Below, in pieces: positions 42,722 to 47,495 of a stretch of DNA of 47,495 nt. The first letter of the stretch is position 1. Each line of letters starts with the position of its first letter. This DNA is from a virus. The stretch lies in IMG/VR virus record IMGVR_UViG_3300042892_002959, positions 1 to 47,495 of that record. One strand, 5' to 3'. The notes below the pieces were generated by a model. It was given only the letters and a program-made list of their open reading frames with translations, ran no database searches and had not been told where the DNA came from. Made by a program: the position numbers and the translations under genes.

Positions 42722-43758
42722 TGTTTGTTATTCAAAGTCCACTCTACTACTTGACGGATACGAGTATCAAAACTATACTTGGGTTCCCAACCTAGTTCTT
42801 TCATATACTCACCGCTAAGACTATAACGGAAATCATGTCCTGGGCGTTGCTGGTCATAACTTACAAAACGGTATTTCAGTGGCTTACCAACAATCTCAGC
42901 AACTTTTTCTGCAACATACAAGTTGCTATGCTCTGCCTGTCCTACAATATTAAACTTTGGGCAAGTAAAGTCTTTGATGTACTTGGGAAACGGAAAACCT
43001 TTATGAGGTAAGTCCATAATAAATATTGTAGCATCCGCAACGTCTGCTGCATGAACCCAGTGACGTAATCCAGATTTAGTGCCGGTTTCTGCGTCTGCAT
43101 GGATTAGTACTTCTTGGTCGGATAATAACTTATTGATTAGCAAACCGATGAATTTTTCATTAAGCTGTCGCTCGCCAAAAACATTCATTGTGTGCGTGCA
43201 GTAAATAGGCATACCATAAGTATTTTCATATGCCACACATAATTCTTCTGCACCTGCTTTTGTTGCAGAGTACGGACTGCGGCTGTTGTATCGCGAATAC
43301 TCATAAAAATCTACACCTGGTGGTGCCGAGCCAAATACTTCGTCAGTACCAAAGTTAATGAACTTTTGCAAGTTCGGCAAGTATTTGCGAGCGTACTCTA
43401 GTAAATTACAAGTACCTACCACGTTGTCTTGTACAAACAGCATGGGATTTTCAATTGATCTGTTTACATGACTTCCAGCAGCCATGTGAATAATAAAATC
43501 TATATTGCCTAATTGATGGGCTAAACCAGAGTTTATTTCTGCACGTAAGTCATGGTGCACAACACGTAATCGCTTCATGTCTTCGGTACTAAACTCCTTA
43601 GACAATTCTGCAAGGCGGTTTAAGTTGCCAGAAAAGTCCAGTCGATCTAGTGACACGATCTGGTACTCGGGATGTTTTAGTAGTCTGCGTATCATATGGT
43701 GGCCAATAAATCCGGCCCCACCAGTAACTAACACTGTTTTAGTATGTGTATTTTCCAT
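42712..43758 (-). CDS. rmlB: NAD-dependent nucleotide-sugar dehydratase (dTDP-glucose 4,6-dehydratase-like)
   Basis: The 348-residue protein is an extended SDR enzyme. The cofactor motif is VTGGAGFIGHHM (GxxGxxG), the catalytic set includes FINFGTDEVFG (T-D-E) and SPYSATKAGAE (YxxxK), and the C-terminal part reads RPGHDFRYSL. The TDE pattern and RPGHD box are typical of 4,6-dehydratases such as RmlB. It would convert a dTDP- or CDP-hexose to a 4-keto-6-deoxy sugar, the first step to many surface deoxysugars. The substrate nucleotide is not determined. The gene overlaps both neighbours. Confidence 0.85.
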   Translation of the reverse strand: MENTHTKTVLVTGGAGFIGHHMIRRLLKHPEYQIVSLDRLDFSGNLNRLAELSKEFSTEDMKRLRVVHHDLRAEINSGLAHQLGNIDFIIHMAAGSHVNRSIENPMLFVQDNVVGTCNLLEYARKYLPNLQKFINFGTDEVFGSAPPGVDFYEYSRYNSRSPYSATKAGAEELCVAYENTYGMPIYCTHTMNVFGERQLNEKFIGLLINKLLSDQEVLIHADAETGTKSGLRHWVHAADVADATIFIMDLPHKGFPFPKYIKDFTCPKFNIVGQAEHSNLYVAEKVAEIVGKPLKYRFVSYDQQRPGHDFRYSLSGEYMKELGWEPKYSFDTRIRQVVEWTLNNKQWL

Positions 43759-44320
43759 TAAATAGAACGCTTACTTTTGTTGTTGAATATTTTTTAAGTA
43801 CAAGAATCCAATCATCTGGCGATTTGATATTTATGTGCATGTTTTCGCCAGATAAAAATGAGTTGTTTGAAGGTGTGGTGCTTACAGAAAACATCAATGT
43901 TCCGCCAGGGGCAACATAGTTGCTGGCTTCAGCAATAAAGCTTTCCATTTCTGTATCAGGAATGTGTTCTAAGACGTCTGAACACACCACTAAATCAAAC
44001 TGTGTAGCTGGCTTTTTACTGTAAATGTCCACTGCTGGATCATATCTGTAAAAGCCTTGTACTTTTTCACCAAGCACACTCATTAGCGACATTGTTCGGT
44101 TAACAAGCGTATGCTTATGCCAGTGAATTGCAGTACCACAGCCAAAATCTAAGATAGTAACAGACTTTTTGTCTGCGACCAACTCAAGGATTGTGTCTAT
44201 TAAACTACGAATTCCACCACCGTCAAAAGCTGCGTACTCTTGTAGCGAAACGGATTTGCCTTTGCGTATAAACTTTCCACCTTCAAAGATTTGTTTATAC
44301 TTGTCTATGTATGAACTCAT
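43739..44320 (-). CDS. SAM-dependent methyltransferase (193 aa)
   Basis: The protein has the class I motif I TILDFGCGTAIHW, an Asp-containing strand (YRYDPAVDIY), FDLVVCSDVLEHI and a post-motif GGTLMFSVST. This is a small SAM methyltransferase of the Methyltransf_23 type. Its neighbours build or transfer sugars, so it may methylate a surface sugar, but DNA or protein methylation cannot be excluded. It overlaps the dehydratase by 20 nt and the fibre gene by 4 nt. Confidence 0.82.
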   Translation of the reverse strand: MSSYIDKYKQIFEGGKFIRKGKSVSLQEYAAFDGGGIRSLIDTILELVADKKSVTILDFGCGTAIHWHKHTLVNRTMSLMSVLGEKVQGFYRYDPAVDIYSKKPATQFDLVVCSDVLEHIPDTEMESFIAEASNYVAPGGTLMFSVSTTPSNNSFLSGENMHINIKSPDDWILVLKKYSTTKVSVLFNGKYTY

Positions 44321-44838
44321 TTGTTATTTAATTTTGTTTGTAGCTCGTTGATTTGAACTTGTTGCGCTTTGACTGCTTCAATAAGTAGAGGAATGATTCG
44401 CGGATAGTTAACAGTCAAGTAGTATTGGCCAGACTTAGAACCGCCACTGTCATCACGATCAAACGGTGCAAGTTCTACAGCATCAGGAATTACGTTTAGT
44501 ATTTCTTGTGCCTTTACACCGTGTTCATGCAAGTTTGTGTAATTAAACCCAAGCTGTGCACAAAGATCCTTATCCCAATCAAATTCATAACCACCAATTG
44601 CCATTAGTTTATCAATGGGATTTTGAATTTGAATAAAGTTTGTTTTTATTCGTTGATCAGAAGAATAAGCTGTAATGTTGGAAGTTGCTGTAATAGTGCC
44701 TGCCGCACCCTCAGCAACACCTATGCCCAGTGCGTTAAACCTTACACCAGACCCAGTGCCTAGTGCGCTAAAGTTGTTGTCTAACTGCGTGTGCGATAGT
44801 GTAGCACCTGCTGATCTTAGTGTAAAAGCTTGTGACAT
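44317..44838 (-). CDS. Fibre tip with S74 intramolecular chaperone (173 aa)
   Basis: The C-terminal part (about residues 58-173) has the S74 peptidase/intramolecular chaperone signature: TAYSSDQRIKTNF, IDKLMAIGGYEFDWDK, HGVKAQEILNVIPDAV and a final coiled-coil (EAVKAQQVQINELQTKLNNK). The Ser-Asp pair in the SSDQR motif is the usual autocleavage site. The N-terminal 57 residues form a short fibre-type segment. S74 domains assist trimer folding of fibre or spike proteins and are then cut off. The protein is very short, so it may be a fibre fragment or a stand-alone tip. Confidence 0.85.
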   Translation of the reverse strand: MSQAFTLRSAGATLSHTQLDNNFSALGTGSGVRFNALGIGVAEGAAGTITATSNITAYSSDQRIKTNFIQIQNPIDKLMAIGGYEFDWDKDLCAQLGFNYTNLHEHGVKAQEILNVIPDAVELAPFDRDDSGGSKSGQYYLTVNYPRIIPLLIEAVKAQQVQINELQTKLNNK

Positions 44839-44851
44839 AGTTACCCTTTAA

Positions 44852-45736
44852 TTATTTGTACACGTACTTGTCTTTGTATTTAGCACGCTCAGTTGTAGTA
44901 TACTCTAAGTAAGCATCTACTTTTGCTTTCCAGTCCACGTCAACTTCTGGATTAATAATTCCAGACTTGTGACTGCTCAAGGCTCTATTAATCCACGCTT
45001 TAGGGTCTGGTTCTGTAAACAAGAACTTATTAACGTGGTAAAAACTACCTTGCTCTACTTTGTTGTATGCATCAATAGGGTCAATAGTTTTGCCCAATGA
45101 TATTGCGTACACAGCCGACTCACTCATGTGTGAGGTATATACTGTTTCGGTTTCATCTGAAACTAACAGCTTATACATGTCTGCATCCCGATCTGTGACA
45201 TTGTTGTTGCCGAACAAATCTTTTAGCTCACCAATTAATTGGTAAGTAGTTAGTGGGTGTGGCTTAAACCACACAGCGTCTTCATGACGATCTTTAATCC
45301 ACTGCAATTTATTTAAACAGATTCGCTCTTTTAGCTTGTTTGAACCAACTAAAATAACTAGAGCTTCTCTGGGCGCATATTCTTGTGTTTTATTAATATG
45401 CTCATATTTGTTAGAATTACGACTGGTAACTCTATTTTTAAAGTATTCGACATAATCTACTTGTGTAGCAGTGGTGTCGTTGTACGCATCTAACATTTGA
45501 TTTATGCGTAGTTCTTGCTGTAGTGGGTGCAACATAAAACAATGTGCCCACTCTGTGTAGTTTAGTGTTTTGTAATATGGAAGTTCGTTTGCCACTACAT
45601 CATAGCTAACTTCTAGTTTATATTTTTGAACTTGCTTGCTAAAATATTTTTCTACTTGTTTTAGGTGCGAGAGTGTTGTGCTTTTTTGTATACTGCCGAT
45701 TCGTTCTTCAACAGCTTTTTTATTAAACATTTGCAT
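44852..45736 (-). CDS. GT-B-like protein of polysaccharide-type (about 294 aa)
   Basis: A start at ATG 45736 (or 45730) is preferred because the upstream part of the frame lies in the promoter. The protein has ALVILVGSNKLKERI, WFKPHPL, TETVYTSHMSESAVYAISLG and KTIDPIDAYNK. The KPHP strand and the later 'S-E-S-A-V-Y-A-I-S-L-G-K' box recall capsule polysaccharide transferases and other GT-B enzymes, where they bind the nucleotide sugar. This is inference from short motifs. It is the first gene of the minus-strand glycan operon and has its own promoter. Confidence 0.55.
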   Translation of the reverse strand: MQMFNKKAVEERIGSIQKSTTLSHLKQVEKYFSKQVQKYKLEVSYDVVANELPYYKTLNYTEWAHCFMLHPLQQELRINQMLDAYNDTTATQVDYVEYFKNRVTSRNSNKYEHINKTQEYAPREALVILVGSNKLKERICLNKLQWIKDRHEDAVWFKPHPLTTYQLIGELKDLFGNNNVTDRDADMYKLLVSDETETVYTSHMSESAVYAISLGKTIDPIDAYNKVEQGSFYHVNKFLFTEPDPKAWINRALSSHKSGIINPEVDVDWKAKVDAYLEYTTTERAKYKDKYVYK

Positions 45737-45797
45737 TACAAAGTTTCTTTGATTAAAATTTATGGTATATAAAAGGCAAGAATTTGCATTTTGTATA

Positions 45798-45826
45798 ATT
45801 ATACAGTATATACAACCAACTATCAA
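45798..45826 (-). promoter_or_regulatory. Sigma70-type promoter for the minus-strand glycan operon
   Basis: On the minus strand, TTGATA (45821-45826), a 17-bp spacer and TATAAT (45798-45803). The start would be near 45791, leaving a leader of about 55 nt before ATG 45736. Confidence 0.8.
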
Positions 45827-45834
45827 GTATAAAT

Positions 45835-45868
45835 TTAAAGATGGGTAGGAGTTACCCTACCCATTGCT
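45835..45868 (-). terminator. Hairpin after the repeat protein
   Basis: ATGGGTAGG (45841-45849) pairs with CCTACCCAT (45856-45864), flanked by tttaaag/ctttaaa. Read on the minus strand, it lies just after the stop codon of the repeat protein and before the next promoter. The T-tract is weak. Confidence 0.7.
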
Positions 45869-47495
45869 TTAAATATAGAAGTTAGTTATTCTATTAGTAT
45901 TCCAACTAGTTGTTGTGCTTCTGGTTGTATTCCACGTAGTGGATGTAGAAACATTAGTACTCCAAGTAGTAGTCCAACTTGTTGCCCATGTAGTAGTAGT
46001 GTTAGTACTTTTTGTAGTATTAACGCTAGTTGTCCATGAGGTAGTCCATGTTGTGCTAGTAGACTGAACTGTAGCACGACTTGTTGCCCAAGTAGTAGTC
46101 CACGATGTAGTCCAGCTTGTACTAGTTGTTGTAGTAGTTGTCCACGAGGTAGTCCACGACGTAGTTGTTGACTGAGTGGTCGTTAAACTAGTACTCAACG
46201 ATGTAGACCAGCTAGTAGTTGTTGACTGACTAGTATTCCAGCTTGTTGTCCAGGCTGTTGTCCAAGTAGTTGACCAACTAGTAGTAGTTGACTGACTTGT
46301 TGCCTGCGATGTAGTCCAACTTGTGGTTGTTGACTGCGATGTAGTCCAACTTGTGGTCCACGACGTAGTTGTTGACTGTGATGTACTACGGCTTGTTGAC
46401 TGACTTGTTGATCGGTTAGTGCTCCACGAAGTAGTCCAACTTGTGGTTGTTGACTGCGAGGTGCTCCACAATGTAGTAGTCGATTGACTTGTACTTTGAC
46501 TTGTTGTCCACGAAGTAGTCCAAGCAGTTGTCCAGGCTGTTGTCCAAGCAGTTATAGTGCTTTGACTTGTTGACTGCGACGTTGTCCAGGTAGTAGTAGT
46601 CGATTGACTAGTGCTTTGACTAGTTGACTGACTCGTTGAACGGTTAGTACTCCACGATGTAGTCCATGCAGTAGTTGTACTTTGACTAGTTGACTGTGAG
46701 GTAGTCCAATTAGTAGTCCAACTAGTAGTCCATGCAGTAGTCCAAGCAGTTGTAGTGCTTTGACTTGTTGACTGCGATGTAGTCCAAGTGGTAGTAGTCG
46801 ATTGACTAGTACTTTGACTAGTTGACTGACTAGTAGACCTTGCAGTACTCCAGCTAGTAGTCCATGCAGTTGTAGTGCTTTGACTTGTTGACTGTGAAGT
46901 AATCCAAGTAGTAGTCCAAGCTGTAGTCCATGCAGTTGTCCAAGCAGTAGTTGTAGCTCTGTTTGTGCTCCATGAAGTAGTCCAAGTGGTAGTAGTCGAT
47001 TGACTAGTGCTTTGACTAGTAGTTTGACTTGTTGAACGGTTCGTACTCCAGCTAGTAGTCCATGCAGTTGTAGTGCTTTGACTTGTTGACTGTGAGGTAG
47101 TCCAAGTAGTAGTCCAAGCTGTAGTCCATGCAGTTGTCCAAGCAGTAGTTGTAGCTCTGTTTGTACTCCATGAAGTAGTCCAAGTGGTAGTAGTCGATTG
47201 ACTGGTTGACTGACTTGTACTTTGACTTGTGGAACGGTTAGTACTCCAGCTAGTGGTCCAAGCAGTTGTGGTGCTTTGGCTTGTTGACTGTGAGGTAGTC
47301 CAAGTAGTGGTCCAAGTAGTAGTCCATGCAGTAGTCCAAGCTGTTGTAGTGCTTTGACTTGTTGATCTGCTTGTTGTCCAAGTAGTAGTTGTTGATTGTG
47401 AAGTGTTCCAGCTAGTTGTTGTTGCTATGCTTGTTGACTGTGAAGTAGTCCATGCAGTAGTCCAAGTAGTACCCCAACTTGTAGTCCAAGCTGTT
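45869..47495 (-). CDS. Thr/Ser/Trp-rich repeat protein, partial (at least 541 aa)
   Basis: One frame stays open from the window edge (47495) to the stop codon at 45869. I read each triplet in this frame and found no stop. The residues are almost only Thr, Ser, Trp, Ala and Gln, with rare Asn, Arg, Ile and Gly. Typical units are TTSW, TTAW, STSQ and SQSTTTSW, with Trp mostly every fourth residue. The C-terminus is WNTNRITNFYI. No domain is recognised. The N-terminus lies outside the window. A virion surface fibre, adhesin or glycan-carrying protein is possible. An internal TTG at 46471 is not a likely start because the frame continues upstream. Confidence 0.8.
   Translation of the reverse strand, partial: TAWTTSWGTTWTTAWTTSQSTSIATTTSWNTSQSTTTTWTTSRSTSQSTTTAWTTAWTTTWTTTWTTSQSTSQSTTTAWTTSWSTNRSTSQSTSQSTSQSTTTTWTTSWSTNRATTTAWTTAWTTAWTTTWTTSQSTSQSTTTAWTTSWSTNRSTSQTTSQSTSQSTTTTWTTSWSTNRATTTAWTTAWTTAWTTTWITSQSTSQSTTTAWTTSWSTARSTSQSTSQSTSQSTTTTWTTSQSTSQSTTTAWTTAWTTSWTTNWTTSQSTSQSTTTAWTTSWSTNRSTSQSTSQSTSQSTTTTWTTSQSTSQSTITAWTTAWTTAWTTSWTTSQSTSQSTTTLWSTSQSTTTSWTTSWSTNRSTSQSTSRSTSQSTTTSWTTSWTTSQSTTTSWTTSQATSQSTTTSWSTTWTTAWTTSWNTSQSTTTSWSTSLSTSLTTTQSTTTSWTTSWTTTTTTSTSWTTSWTTTWATSRATVQSTSTTWTTSWTTSVNTTKSTNTTTTWATSWTTTWSTNVSTSTTWNTTRSTTTSWNTNRITNFYI
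46646..47437 (-). repeat. 198-bp (66-codon) higher-order tandem repeat
   Basis: Similar segments begin near 46646, 46844, 47042 and 47240, always 198 bp apart, each starting with agtactcca or cgtactcca. The copies at 46844 and 47042 are nearly identical over about 160 bp; the outer copies are more diverged. An earlier related block near 46418 is spaced 228 bp from the next. The length is a multiple of three, so the reading frame is kept. Confidence 0.8.

Noticed and set aside
45737-45826. N-terminal extension of the GT-B-like protein (MIVGCIYC...)
   Set aside because: It would overlap the -35 and -10 boxes of a good minus-strand promoter, so the mRNA does not include it.
45869-47495. Repetitive DNA that could be a CRISPR array or minisatellite
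   Set aside because: Units are not constant repeats with unique spacers. The repetition follows codons of one open reading frame with a Thr/Ser/Trp pattern.
1-47495. Integrase, repressor, att site, insertion sequence or transposase
   Set aside because: None was found in either strand; nothing supports lysogeny or mobile element insertion in this window.

Overview
The window is a stretch of a tailed dsDNA bacteriophage genome of the large, T4-like lifestyle. It carries its own replication and recombination set (family A DNA polymerase, DnaB-type helicase, DnaG-type primase, split NAD+ DNA ligase, SF2 helicase, SbcC/SbcD pair, 5' exonuclease, resolvase-like nuclease, candidate ssDNA-binding protein). 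It also has nucleotide enzymes (B12-dependent ribonucleotide reductase, dUTPase), PhoH, lysis genes, tail-fibre-type proteins and a translation cluster of ten tRNAs plus a tmRNA. I see no integrase, repressor or att site, so a lytic life cycle is the simplest reading. The tmRNA is circularly permuted and its tag reads ANDNTYALAA. This form and tag resemble those of betaproteobacteria, so a betaproteobacterial host is my best guess, at moderate to low confidence.

Layout. Positions 1-4000 (+) hold the RNA cluster: tRNAs Asn, Gln, Arg, Cys, Thr, Ser, Gly, Gly and Val, the permuted tmRNA, and short conserved phage genes. Between them lie structured RNA elements, each closed by a long perfect stem of 10-18 bp. 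The tmRNA is followed directly by a ClpP-type protease gene. 4187-6780 (+) holds a fibre-like protein with a small chaperone-like partner, a metallophosphoesterase, a rubrerythrin/rubredoxin pair, an SGNH hydrolase and tRNA-Met. 6892-13962 (+) holds small phage genes, HTH or Myb-like DNA-binding candidates, an SPFH lipoprotein, a PC4-like protein and NAD+ ligase in two separately promoted halves. 13965-29253 (+) is the replication, recombination and nucleotide block. 29510-32676 (+) holds candidate virion proteins, a collagen-like protein with paralogous small beta domains, and Dps. A strong two-way terminator at 32675-32718 separates the convergent halves.

The minus-strand half (45826 down to 32717) runs from glycan genes (GT-B-like protein, S74 fibre tip, methyltransferases, a dTDP-glucose 4,6-dehydratase-like enzyme, three tandem glycosyltransferase-like paralogues) through lysis genes (two-component spanin, GH19 endolysin) and a run of secreted or membrane proteins to PhoH. 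The window ends inside a very long minus-strand frame (45869 to beyond 47495) built almost only from Thr, Ser, Trp, Ala and Gln, with a 198-bp higher-order repeat.

Regulation. Fourteen promoters of the form TTGNNN-17 bp-TATAAT (one TACAAT; the minus-strand ones also fit) and several textbook hairpin/T-tract terminators divide the replication half into short operons. This suggests use of the host sigma70 polymerase. Genes inside operons are tightly packed, many with ATGA-type overlaps.

The most notable systems are (1) a phage permuted tmRNA co-oriented with its own ClpP, a possible ribosome-rescue and proteolysis module; (2) the family of long-stem RNA elements inside the tRNA cluster; (3) the Thr/Ser/Trp repeat protein; (4) the split rubrerythrin-rubredoxin redox pair plus Dps; and (5) the cluster of signal-peptide proteins next to the lysis genes.
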